NCBI GenBank assembly: GCA_017394565.1
Contig: JAFPXW010000230.1
Location: 1-6,952, forward strand
Reading direction: 5' to 3'
Length of the DNA stretch: 6,952 bases
DNA from: Oscillospiraceae bacterium
GTDB taxonomy: Bacteria > Bacillota > Clostridia > Oscillospirales > Ruminococcaceae
Shown here: positions 1-6,553 of the stretch, piece after piece
How the letters are laid out: each line of letters opens with the position of its first letter
Position numbering within the stretch: position 1 is the stretch's first letter
The notes under the pieces: model-generated
Told to the model about the DNA's origin: nothing
What the model saw: only the letters and a program-made list of their open reading frames with translations
Database searches by the model: none
Made by a program: the position numbers and the translations under genes

Positions 1-27
1 ATGAACACTGCATCATTTCTCAGAGCA

Positions 28-56
28 AGTATACCACAAAAATCACGCTTTGTCAA
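28..56 (-). promoter_or_regulatory. Near-consensus sigma-A promoter reading out of the left edge
   Basis: On the minus strand there is a perfect -35 box TTGACA (51-56), a 17-base spacer (34-50) and a -10 box TATACT (28-33, five of six consensus bases). The -10 box is preceded by TGG, which makes an extended -10 (TGnTATAAT type). Transcription would start near position 20-21 and run off the window. It begins only 14 bases past the prfB stop codon, so it should drive the next minus-strand gene or RNA outside the window. No terminator separates it from prfB, so read-through from prfB is also possible. Confidence 0.8.
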
Positions 57-69
57 GCCTTTTCTGCAA

Positions 70-1188
70 TTACTTCTTCAATGTGCCGTGCGACATGGCT
101 TTGAGGTAGGCATGGATGAAGCCGTCGAGGTCGCCGTCCATGACTGCGGTGATGTTGCCGTTTTCAAAGCCAGTACGGGTGTCCTTGACCAGCGTGTACG
201 GCATGAAAACGTAGGAACGGATCTGCGCACCCCAGCCGATCTCCTTCTGCACGCCCTTGATGTCGGAAACCTTCTCCAGATGCTCGCGCTCCTTGATCTC
301 GACAAGCTTGGAAACAAGCATTTTCATCGCATAATCGCGGTTCTGGTACTGGCTTCGCTGCGTCTGGCAGGAAACCACGATACCGGTCGGCTTGTGGATG
401 AGGCGGACTGCGGACGAGGTCTTGTTGACCTTCTGACCGCCTGCACCGGACGAACGGTACACTTCCATCTCAATGTCCTCCGGACGGATGTCGACTTCCA
501 TATTGTCGTCAATTTCCGGCATGACATCGAGCGCCGCGAACGAGGTCTGCCGTCTGCCGGACGAATCGAAGGGCGACACGCGCACCAGACGGTGTACGCC
601 GGCTTCGGATTTCAGATAGCCGTAGGCATTCTCGCCCTCGACCATGATGGACGCGCTCTTGAGGCCTGCTTCTTCGCCGTCGAGGTAATCGAGCAGCTGC
701 ACCTTGAAATTGTGGCGCTCTGCCCAGCGGTTGTACATACGATAGAGCATTTCTGCCCAGTCCTGCGCCTCCGTTCCACCTGCGCCCGGATGGAAGGTCA
801 GGATCGCATTGTGGCTGTCGTACTCGCCGGAGAGCAGCGTTTCGAGCTTCTTGTCTTCGAGCGACTGCTTGAACGCCGCCATCTCGGTGACGATCTCGTT
901 CTGCATATCCTCGTCCTCTTCCTCCATGCACAGCTCCAGCATGGTGAACAGATCCTCCAGCTTATCCTCCATTCTCTGGTAGCCGGCGATCTTGTTTTCG
1001 AGCTGCTTGGTCTTCTGGAGTACCTTCTGGGAATTCTCCAGATCATCCCAGAACCCCTCCGCCGTTGCCTGTGCCTGCAATTCCTCGACTTCCGTTTTGG
1101 CAGCCTTGATATTGAGGACTTCGCTCAGTTCGTCGAGTTCCTTGCGGTCGTCGTTCAGCTCCAGTTTCAGATCATCTAATAAAATCAT
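70..1188 (-). CDS. prfB: Peptide chain release factor 2 (RF2), no programmed frameshift
   Basis: RF2 recognises UAA and UGA in the ribosomal A site and triggers peptidyl-tRNA hydrolysis in the cytoplasm. The 372-aa product is full length (E. coli RF2 has 365 aa). It shows the family signature GAGGTEAQDWA (135-145), the UGA-specifying SPF tripeptide (205-207) and the catalytic GGQ (250-252) within SGAGGQKVN; Q252 is the residue normally methylated by PrmC. C-terminal hallmarks are IGWGAQIRSYV (317-327) and KDTRTG (335-340). SPF rather than PxT separates it from RF1. Residue 246, Thr or Ala in E. coli strains, is Ser here. The start has an AGGAGG site 8 bases upstream that sits inside the preceding LRR gene, whose stop is 3 bases away. 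Codons 25-26 read Leu-Asn (CTC AAT), where most bacteria have CTT TGA, so the +1 frameshift autoregulation is absent. The stop is TAA. Identification is secure. Confidence 0.98.
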   Translation of the reverse strand: MILLDDLKLELNDDRKELDELSEVLNIKAAKTEVEELQAQATAEGFWDDLENSQKVLQKTKQLENKIAGYQRMEDKLEDLFTMLELCMEEEDEDMQNEIVTEMAAFKQSLEDKKLETLLSGEYDSHNAILTFHPGAGGTEAQDWAEMLYRMYNRWAERHNFKVQLLDYLDGEEAGLKSASIMVEGENAYGYLKSEAGVHRLVRVSPFDSSGRRQTSFAALDVMPEIDDNMEVDIRPEDIEMEVYRSSGAGGQKVNKTSSAVRLIHKPTGIVVSCQTQRSQYQNRDYAMKMLVSKLVEIKEREHLEKVSDIKGVQKEIGWGAQIRSYVFMPYTLVKDTRTGFENGNITAVMDGDLDGFIHAYLKAMSHGTLKK

Positions 1189-1191
1189 CTC

Positions 1192-2643
1192 TTACTCCTC
1201 CTGTTCCGGATCCGCGTCTGTCTGTGCCGGATCCTCTGCGATACTCTCATATTCCTCATTCGCCATGACATTCTGATCGTGTTCCTCGGCGGTCATCTGG
1301 TTTTTCCGGATGACGCGCACCAGAAAGACGACCACTGCACCGGCTGCGATCACGCCGGCGACGATGCCGACGATCTTCCACACGCCGATGCCGCCGCCAC
1401 GCTGCTTGAAACCTTCCAGCTTGACGGGTGCGGCATTGCCGTCCGCGTCCGTTTCTTCCACATAGCCGAATGCGTAATCACCGATCGTCCTGCAATTTGC
1501 CGGAACGGTGATCTCGCGCAGCTGCGGACAATTGTAAAAGACATAATTTCCCACGCCCTTGAGGGTGGACGGGAGCGACACATAGTGCAGCGCCGTGCAG
1601 TCCGTGAAGGCGTTTTCATAGAGAATTTCCGTTCCCTCCGGCAGCAGTACGGACTTCAGGGCAGTACAGTTCTCGAAGGCGCCTGCGCCGATGTACTGGA
1701 GCGTCGAGGGGAAATTGACCTCCGTGAGGTGTTCTGCCGCAAAAAATGCCGCATCATGGACGATCGTCACACCCTCCGGAATGGTGAAGCTCTGCTGGGA
1801 ATTGCCGGCAGGGTAGGCGATGAGCATGGTGTTATTCTCGCTGTAGACCACGCCGTCCTGCACGGTGTATTTGAGGTTTCCCTCCTCAGCAGAGAATGCC
1901 GAAAGCCCTGTGCAGCCCAGAAATGCGAGACTTCCGAGGTCTTCCATCTGCTTTGGTATGGTAAATTCCGTAAAGCTCGTGCAGCCGGCGAACGTGCCGC
2001 CGCTGAGTTTGGTCACGCCCTTGGGGATGTCGACATTTTGCAGATTGCCGCAGAAGCCGAACGCATAATTGCCGAATGTCGCGAGATTCGCCGGCAATGT
2101 GACTTCCTCCAGACTGTCGCACTGATAGAACGCCTCATCCCCGATGGCAGTCACCGTATCGGGGAGATTGACGGTATCCAGCGCAAGGCAGGTGTAGCAC
2201 ATTCCCTCCGGAATTTCGGTCAGTTTCTCCGGCAGGTGGAGTTCCTCCAGGCTGACGCATCCGCTGAACGTATTGCCGCCGAGGGTGGTCACGCTGTCGG
2301 GAATGTCGAGTTTCCGTAATTTTTCGCACCCCGAAAAGGCGTGTCTGCCGATGTATTGCAGACCTTCGCTGAGTGTCACGCTTTCGAGGTTGGTGCAGCC
2401 GTAGAACGCGCCGTCCGCGATGCCGACGATCTTGTAGCCGTCGGATTCCGCCGGAATGGTCGCGGACAGGGTGGACGTATCCACGCCGCAGATCTCCAGT
2501 CCGCCGTCGACATACCCATAGGTGAAAAGTCCTGTGGTATAGGTCTTTTGCGTACTTTCCTCCGCGAATGCGCCGATCGGCAGGAGGGTTCCCGCCAGGC
2601 ACGCGCCGGCGGCGATCCCTGCGCATAATTGTTTGAATCGCAT
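1192..2643 (-). CDS. BspA-like LRR surface protein with C-terminal TM anchor and acidic tail (fourth of four)
   Basis: Predicted secreted, membrane-anchored LRR protein of 483 aa; ligand unknown. It has a signal peptide at 1-27 (cleavage after AFA, before EES), then about 12 LRR_5 units of roughly 23 residues with the pattern (A/T)F-x-x-C-x-x-L-x-x-(V/I)-x-(I/L)-P, spanning about 60-395. A non-repeat island at 252-297 has DGVVY (263-267) and AYPAG (276-280). One TM helix lies at about 421-443, followed by a 38-residue strongly acidic tail (about net -11). The end of the ectodomain is short: the cap seen in its neighbours stops at LEGFKQ (409-414) and runs through a Gly stretch into the membrane. 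The start at 2643 is preferred because AAAGGTGA precedes it and the signal peptide then begins properly; an ATG at 2685 would add 14 residues and has no ribosome site. It lies 72 bases after the previous gene and 3 bases before prfB. The family call is firm; adhesion or binding is a family inference. Confidence 0.93.
   Translation of the reverse strand: MRFKQLCAGIAAGACLAGTLLPIGAFAEESTQKTYTTGLFTYGYVDGGLEICGVDTSTLSATIPAESDGYKIVGIADGAFYGCTNLESVTLSEGLQYIGRHAFSGCEKLRKLDIPDSVTTLGGNTFSGCVSLEELHLPEKLTEIPEGMCYTCLALDTVNLPDTVTAIGDEAFYQCDSLEEVTLPANLATFGNYAFGFCGNLQNVDIPKGVTKLSGGTFAGCTSFTEFTIPKQMEDLGSLAFLGCTGLSAFSAEEGNLKYTVQDGVVYSENNTMLIAYPAGNSQQSFTIPEGVTIVHDAAFFAAEHLTEVNFPSTLQYIGAGAFENCTALKSVLLPEGTEILYENAFTDCTALHYVSLPSTLKGVGNYVFYNCPQLREITVPANCRTIGDYAFGYVEETDADGNAAPVKLEGFKQRGGGIGVWKIVGIVAGVIAAGAVVVFLVRVIRKNQMTAEEHDQNVMANEEYESIAEDPAQTDADPEQEE
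1195..1202 (-). promoter_or_regulatory. prfB ribosome binding site embedded in the upstream gene
   Basis: The minus-strand sequence AGGAGGAG encodes part of the last Gln-Glu-Glu codons of the upstream LRR gene and also forms a near-perfect Shine-Dalgarno for prfB, 8 bases from its ATG. It fixes the prfB start at 1188 and implies that ribosomes ending the LRR gene can re-initiate on prfB (translational coupling). The coupling is inferred; the site itself is directly seen. Confidence 0.88.
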
Positions 2644-2647
2644 AGTT

Positions 2648-2655
2648 TCACCTTT
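2648..2655 (-). promoter_or_regulatory. Ribosome binding site deciding the start at 2643
   Basis: The minus-strand AAAGGTGA is complementary to the 16S anti-Shine-Dalgarno and ends 4 bases before the ATG at 2643-2641. It supports this start over the in-frame ATG at 2685, which lies inside a small hairpin and has no purine-rich site upstream. Confidence 0.75.
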
Positions 2656-2675
2656 AATTTTAATACGAATTTGAT

Positions 2676-2691
2676 GTCGGCTCATGCCGAC
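2676..2691 (-). repeat. Small intercistronic hairpin between third and fourth LRR genes
   Basis: A perfect 6-bp inverted repeat, GTCGGC (2676-2681) and GCCGAC (2686-2691), encloses a 4-base loop. It lies in the only sizeable gap (72 bases) of the operon. On the minus strand it is followed by mixed A/T sequence without a U tract, so it is not a convincing intrinsic terminator. It could be an mRNA processing or stability element, or chance. Confidence 0.4.
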
Positions 2692-2715
2692 GCGGGTAAG
2701 GACTGCCGCTGATCG

Positions 2716-3906
2716 CTAACCCTTCTGCTCCTTTGCCCGTTTCTTGGCGGCACGGCGTTCGGCGAGTTTTTTCTGCTTTTCCTCCTCCGCGATGCGCTCG
2801 GCTTCCTCACGGGCGAGGCGCCTGGAACGGCGGACGCTCGTCACAGCGCCCACGACCAGCAGGATGACCAGCAGCGTCCCCACGATCACGAACAGCACCA
2901 TATTCTGCGAAACACTGCCCTGATACGCGATGCCGTTCTCCCTGGCGTACTTGATCGACACGCTGGCTGCCGGCATATACATCTTGAAATTCGGGATGAG
3001 GACGGGTTCGCCCTCGCTGTTCACGCTGTAGCCGATGGCTTGCTCGCCGATCTCCTTGACCTTCGCCGGCATGGTCATCTCCGAAATGCCGACACAGCCG
3101 AAAAATGCCTTCTCACCGATGGTTTCGAGCTTCTCCGGAAATTCGATGCCGGTCAGCGCCGAACAGCCGAAGAAACAGTTATCGCCGATGGACTTGAGGT
3201 TCTCCGGCAGATGGATCTTCTTTAAACTCTCGCATCTGGCAAACGATGCGCCGATCAACTCCTCGATGTCGTCAGACAGCGTCACTTCCTGCAAGCTTTT
3301 GCAGTTCATGAAGCAGTCCGCGCCCATCGCATTGACGCTCGTGAGCGTGACAGTCTGGAGATTCCGGCAATCCGTGAACGCCCACGGCGAGATGCGTCCG
3401 CACTCCGCGCCGGTCGTGTAGGACTCCCCCTCCTTTGCCGCCGGATAGCGGATGAGGAGCGTGCCGTTCCTGGAATACAGGATGCCGTCAAAGTCTGCAA
3501 AATCGGCATTTTCATCGTCAACGTCAATGCTTTCCAGAGAAGTGCATCCCTCGAACACGAAATCCCCGATGTCCGTGACCTGTGCCGGAATTTCGACCGT
3601 TTCGAGCATGGCGCACCCCTGAAAGGCGTAGTCGCCGATGGTTTTCAGCGTGTCGGGAAGTGTGACGGTTTCGAGCGACTTGCACCCGTCGAAGCAGTTT
3701 TCCGCAAGTCCCGTGACTTCCTTGCCGTCCAGCGTTTCCGGAATGTCGGCATGGATCAGCTCCTTGTCGGTACAGCGGACGGAAACCGTCCCATCGCTTT
3801 GTTCGATCGCTTCAAAGCTGTCCGCCGCCCCTGCCGGCAGGAGTGCGGTCATCGCCAGGGCCAGCCCTCCTGCCGCAAGTGCCGCCGCGATTTTGTGATA
3901 GTTCAT
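2716..3906 (-). CDS. BspA-like LRR surface protein with TM anchor and long basic helical tail (third of four)
   Basis: Predicted secreted, single-pass membrane LRR protein of 396 aa, function unknown. The signal peptide is at about 1-28 (cleavage after GAA, before DS). About eight LRR_5 units (F-x-x-C-x-x-L core) span about 52-290, interrupted by an island at 130-175 with DGILY (140-144) and RYPAAK (153-158). A C-terminal cap at 304-334 matches the BspA-type ending (IPNFKMY, then SIKYARENGI). A TM helix at about 336-357 is followed by a 39-residue tail of alternating Arg/Lys and Glu blocks, net about +8, likely a long charged helix. GAGGAAAG precedes the ATG, and the gene begins 16 bases after the previous one. 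It is the closest paralogue of its upstream neighbour, which has one additional repeat. The stop is TAG, the only non-TAA stop of the operon. Family assignment is firm; the tail could bind a cytoplasmic partner, but this is inference. Confidence 0.93.
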   Translation of the reverse strand: MNYHKIAAALAAGGLALAMTALLPAGAADSFEAIEQSDGTVSVRCTDKELIHADIPETLDGKEVTGLAENCFDGCKSLETVTLPDTLKTIGDYAFQGCAMLETVEIPAQVTDIGDFVFEGCTSLESIDVDDENADFADFDGILYSRNGTLLIRYPAAKEGESYTTGAECGRISPWAFTDCRNLQTVTLTSVNAMGADCFMNCKSLQEVTLSDDIEELIGASFARCESLKKIHLPENLKSIGDNCFFGCSALTGIEFPEKLETIGEKAFFGCVGISEMTMPAKVKEIGEQAIGYSVNSEGEPVLIPNFKMYMPAASVSIKYARENGIAYQGSVSQNMVLFVIVGTLLVILLVVGAVTSVRRSRRLAREEAERIAEEEKQKKLAERRAAKKRAKEQKG

Positions 3907-3922
3907 AGATCTTTCCTCGTGA

Positions 3923-5125
3923 TTACGGCAATTCGTAGCGTTTCTGGATGCGTTTCTGCACGACGATGATGATGATCGTCACGATCACGACCAGTGCCAC
4001 GACGCCGATGATGATATACAGGAACACCGTTCCCTGTGTCACGCCGCCGGTGCATTTGATGCTGTTGTTGACGCAGTAATCAAACGCCGCGGTATTATCC
4101 TCAGCATCGACCTCGAAATCCGGAAGCCGTTTCGGTTCGTCGCCATCGCCGGGGAAATACCAGCCGAGCGCATAATTTCCGATGGTCTCCGTCGTTTTCG
4201 TCAGGTGGATGCGCGTGAGGGACGGGCAGTTAAAAAAGGCGTAATTGCTGATGGTCTGCACGGTTTCGGGGATCTCGATGTCGGAGAGTTTCAGACAGTT
4301 ATAGAAGCAGCTGTCGCCGATGGTGACGAGATGCGCCGGAAGCTTCACACGTTCGAGCGCGGAGCAATTGCCGAACACCGAGCCCTCCAGCTCCGTGACC
4401 GCGTCCGGGATCTCCATCGACTGGAGCGACGTGCAGAAATAAAACGCATCCTCGCCCAGTGTCGTAATGCCCGAAATATCCACGGTTTTCAGGTACGGGT
4501 TGCCGATGAAGGCGTAGTCGTAGATCTCTGTGCAGCCCTCCGGCACGGTGTAGGTGTCGCCCTCCATCGCGCTCGGATAGAGGATGAGCGTCTTGCCGTC
4601 CTTGTCGAACAGGACACCGTTTTCGTCCATATAGGAGGGATTATCCTCGGCGACGGTGACGGTTTTCAGATTGCCGCACCCCTCGAAGGCAAACGCTTCG
4701 AGATCGGTGACACTCGCCGGAATGTTGACCGTCTCCAGCATTGCGCATCCGTAAAACGCCTGAAATCCGATGTTTTCGACGCTTCTGGGAATGGTGATCT
4801 CCTGCAGCGCCGGGCAATTATAAAACGCATAGTCCTCAATGACCGTGACCGTGTCCGGAATGGTGACGTGCTGTAACTGCTCGCAGTCCTTGAACGCATC
4901 GACTTCGACCATCGTGATGGTCTTGCCGTCGATGACGGACGGGATCTCGACGTCGGTGACGGTCTTGTCCTCGCAGGAAACCGAATAGACATCGTTCTCG
5001 TACTCACGCACCAGCCACATCGAATCGGCATCCTCCGCCGCCGCCGGAAGCTTCGGCACCGCCGCAAACGCTCCGGCCAACAGCGTGCCAGCCAGTGCCA
5101 GACACGCCAGACGCTTACTTTGCAT
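3923..5125 (-). CDS. BspA-like LRR surface protein with C-terminal TM anchor (second of four)
   Basis: Predicted secreted, single-pass membrane LRR protein of 400 aa, function unknown. The signal peptide is at about 1-30 (cleavage after PAAA, before EDAD). Nine LRR_5 units with an F-x-x-C/N-x-x-L core span about 57-320. An island at 159-205 contains NGVLF (169-173) and LYPSA (182-186), followed by TYTVPEG. A C-terminal cap at 334-364 (LPDFEVD, then DYCVNNSIKCTGGVTQ) leads into an Ile/Val-rich TM helix (about 367-389) and an 11-residue basic tail. The ATG overlaps the end of the upstream gene by 11 bases and uses AAGGAG inside that gene, so the two are probably translationally coupled. Compared with the third LRR gene, an extra complete repeat (NCPALQEITIP, about 103-113 and flanks) is present near the N terminus, a sign of repeat gain or loss after duplication. 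It most likely binds extracellular ligands, by analogy with BspA-type proteins. Confidence 0.93.
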   Translation of the reverse strand: MQSKRLACLALAGTLLAGAFAAVPKLPAAAEDADSMWLVREYENDVYSVSCEDKTVTDVEIPSVIDGKTITMVEVDAFKDCEQLQHVTIPDTVTVIEDYAFYNCPALQEITIPRSVENIGFQAFYGCAMLETVNIPASVTDLEAFAFEGCGNLKTVTVAEDNPSYMDENGVLFDKDGKTLILYPSAMEGDTYTVPEGCTEIYDYAFIGNPYLKTVDISGITTLGEDAFYFCTSLQSMEIPDAVTELEGSVFGNCSALERVKLPAHLVTIGDSCFYNCLKLSDIEIPETVQTISNYAFFNCPSLTRIHLTKTTETIGNYALGWYFPGDGDEPKRLPDFEVDAEDNTAAFDYCVNNSIKCTGGVTQGTVFLYIIIGVVALVVIVTIIIIVVQKRIQKRYELP

Positions 5126-6389
5126 CGTGATTCTCCTTATGCTTGGGCTTTTTTGCGAATACCGCGATCAGAACGACCGCCAGTGCGATCAGGACACCGC
5201 CGCCGATGCCGAGGATCAGCTTCATGCGCGGATTTTCCGAAAGCCCTGCGCCGATCTCCTCTGCCGGAGAGGCTTCATTTGTCCCAGCCGCCGCGGTTTC
5301 TGCGATGGTCTCGCCCTGCACATCCGTCGCGGCATCGGTCACGTCCTCGTCGGTGGCTTCCTCATAGAGCTTGCCGCCGCCGAGTTCATACGGAATGCTC
5401 GCATCCTCCACGGCTACGAACGTGAAATTGTTCTTGTAGTCGTTCTCGTCGTCCGTCGTGGTGCAGTATTCCTGCGCGAGCGTGTTCGGCTCGCCGTAGA
5501 TGGTGAAATTCGGATCCGCGCTGAATTCCGAGAGATTGGCGTTCGCATTGTAGCCGAATGCGCAGAAATCAATGGTTTCCAGCGAATTCGGGATGGTCAC
5601 GCACGAAAGCCCCGTGCCGACGAACGCATACTGCCCGATAAGCGTCACGGTATCCGGGATGGTGATCTGCGTGAGCGCCTTGTCATTGGCGAATGCGGCG
5701 TGGTAAATTTTCTCGATGCCCTTGCCGAGATTGACCTCGTGCAGTCCCTCGCAGAACGCAAAGGCGTAGTCGTCGATCTGGTAGACCGTGCCGGCGATGC
5801 TGGCTTTCTCGATGTTGGAGTGCGCGAATGCCCAGCTGTCGATGTATTCCACGCCTTCGGGAATGTTGATCTCCTTCATGTGCTGTGCAAAACCGAATGC
5901 ACCGGGCGCGATCTCCGTGATGCCTGCCGGAACGGTGTAGATCTCATCCGGCTTGGCGGCAGGGTAGGCAACGAGGAATTTGTTGTCATCCGCGATCAGG
6001 ACACCCTCGTCCGTGGTCGTAAAATAGGGGTTTCCGTCCTCGACATAGAATTTCTCCAGCGAGGTGCAGCCCAGAAAGACGTCGTCACCGAGATCGGTGA
6101 TGGTCGCCGGGATGGTGATGCTGGTGATGCCGCGGGCTTCCATGAAGCAGCCGGCTTTGAGGAAATTGACCGGATGCCCGTCAATGACGGACGGGATGAC
6201 CACATCGCCCTCGAAGCTGTCAGCGGCCTTGAATCTGGCAAGCTTTGCGTTGCCCTCCGCATCGAGCTCGTATTCGTAATCCGCCGCCGGCTCTGCCGCA
6301 GGAGCTTCCTCCTCTGCGAATGCCGTCACCGGAGCCGCCAGCAGACACAAGGCTGATACAGCGGACAACAGGATCTTCGTTGTTTTCAT
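5115..6389 (-). CDS. BspA-like LRR surface protein with acidic stalk and C-terminal TM anchor (first of four)
   Basis: Predicted secreted, membrane-anchored LRR protein of 424 aa, ligand unknown. The signal peptide is at 1-25 (cleavage after AFA, before EEE). About seven or eight LRR_5 units span about 60-290; they are less regular and poorer in the repeat Cys than those of the three downstream paralogues, and two units (AFAHSNI, AFVGTGL) lack one residue of the usual core. An island at 116-158 contains EGVLI (128-132) and AYPAAK (141-146), then YTVPAG. The ectodomain ends with the BspA-type cap IYGEPNTLAQEYC (297-309). Unlike its neighbours it has a Glu/Asp/Thr/Ala-rich stalk of about 50 residues (about 340-388) before the TM helix (about 391-412) and a 12-residue basic, His-containing tail. 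The start is the only suitable Met, with AGAAGG 10 bases upstream. It is the first gene of the operon and overlaps the next by 11 bases. The family is clear, the function inferred. Confidence 0.93.
   Translation of the reverse strand: MKTTKILLSAVSALCLLAAPVTAFAEEEAPAAEPAADYEYELDAEGNAKLARFKAADSFEGDVVIPSVIDGHPVNFLKAGCFMEARGITSITIPATITDLGDDVFLGCTSLEKFYVEDGNPYFTTTDEGVLIADDNKFLVAYPAAKPDEIYTVPAGITEIAPGAFGFAQHMKEINIPEGVEYIDSWAFAHSNIEKASIAGTVYQIDDYAFAFCEGLHEVNLGKGIEKIYHAAFANDKALTQITIPDTVTLIGQYAFVGTGLSCVTIPNSLETIDFCAFGYNANANLSEFSADPNFTIYGEPNTLAQEYCTTTDDENDYKNNFTFVAVEDASIPYELGGGKLYEEATDEDVTDAATDVQGETIAETAAAGTNEASPAEEIGAGLSENPRMKLILGIGGGVLIALAVVLIAVFAKKPKHKENHDAK
5133..5138 (-). promoter_or_regulatory. 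Ribosome binding site inside the overlap of first and second LRR genes
   Basis: Minus-strand AAGGAG lies 7 bases before the ATG at 5125 and within the last codons of the upstream LRR gene, whose stop (5115-5117) is downstream of that ATG. It fixes the start and supports coupled translation of the two genes. Confidence 0.8.
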
Positions 6390-6410
6390 TTGTATGATAC
6401 CTTCTTTTTT

Positions 6411-6438
6411 GCCCTTGATTGGATTTTGCAGAAAGGGC
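6411..6438 (-). repeat. Inverted repeat in the leader of the LRR operon
   Basis: GCCCTT (6411-6416) and AAGGGC (6433-6438) form a perfect 6-bp stem with a 16-base loop, just upstream of the first gene's ribosome site (AGAAGG, 6400-6405). On the minus strand an A-run follows, so it is not a terminator. It could be a weak 5' leader hairpin or operator-like site, or chance. Confidence 0.3.
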
Positions 6439-6441
6439 GAA

Positions 6442-6470
6442 ATTGTGGCTTTCTTTACACTTACAGTCGA
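6442..6470 (-). promoter_or_regulatory. Weak candidate promoter for the LRR-prfB operon
   Basis: On the minus strand, TCGACT (6465-6470) and CACAAT (6442-6447) are each four of six matches to sigma-A boxes, with an ideal 17-base spacer. They lie about 53 bases upstream of the first start codon. An alternative is TTTACA (6485-6490) with TGTAAG (6460-6465) at a long 19-base spacing. Neither is strong, so the true promoter may lie elsewhere or need an activator. Confidence 0.25.
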
Positions 6471-6507
6471 GCCAACTTATGGGGTGTAAACGGATGGAAG
6501 CGATTCG

Positions 6508-6527
6508 TCGTCGCATAAAGGCGACGA
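6508..6527. repeat. Hairpin with 7-bp stem
   Basis: TCGTCGC (6508-6514) and GCGACGA (6521-6527) pair perfectly around a 6-base loop. It is the palindrome nearest the LRR operon in the mosaic. Confidence 0.55.
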
Positions 6528-6553
6528 GGAAAGTCTTTCGGTGAGGGGGAAGT

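Noticed and set aside
56..69. Terminator directly after prfB
   Set aside because: Only a 4-bp GCTT/AAGC stem formed by the -35 region is present; it is better explained as part of the promoter.
1..1179. Plus-strand open frame of 392 codons starting at the first base of the window
   Set aside because: It is the antisense shadow of prfB; the minus-strand product is a textbook RF2, and this frame has no ribosome site in view and no recognisable family.
1279..2319. Plus-strand open frame of 346 codons
   Set aside because: Antisense to the fourth LRR gene; the Arg/His/Ala/Glu-rich composition mirrors the LRR codons.
2641..2685. Upstream ATG at 2685 as start of the fourth LRR gene
   Set aside because: It would place 14 charged residues before an otherwise normal signal peptide, lacks a ribosome site and lies in a hairpin; the ATG at 2643 has AAAGGTGA.
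2644..2715. Promoter within the gap before the fourth LRR gene (TAAAAT as -10)
   Set aside because: No acceptable -35 at 16-18 bases, and the start of transcription would fall inside the ribosome binding site.
4205..4876. Plus-strand open frame of 223 codons
   Set aside because: Antisense to the second LRR gene, low-complexity mirror of its repeats.
5085..6356. Plus-strand open frame of 423 codons, almost as long as the gene opposite
   Set aside because: Antisense shadow of the first LRR gene. The minus strand has signal peptide, repeats, TM helix and ribosome site; this frame has none.
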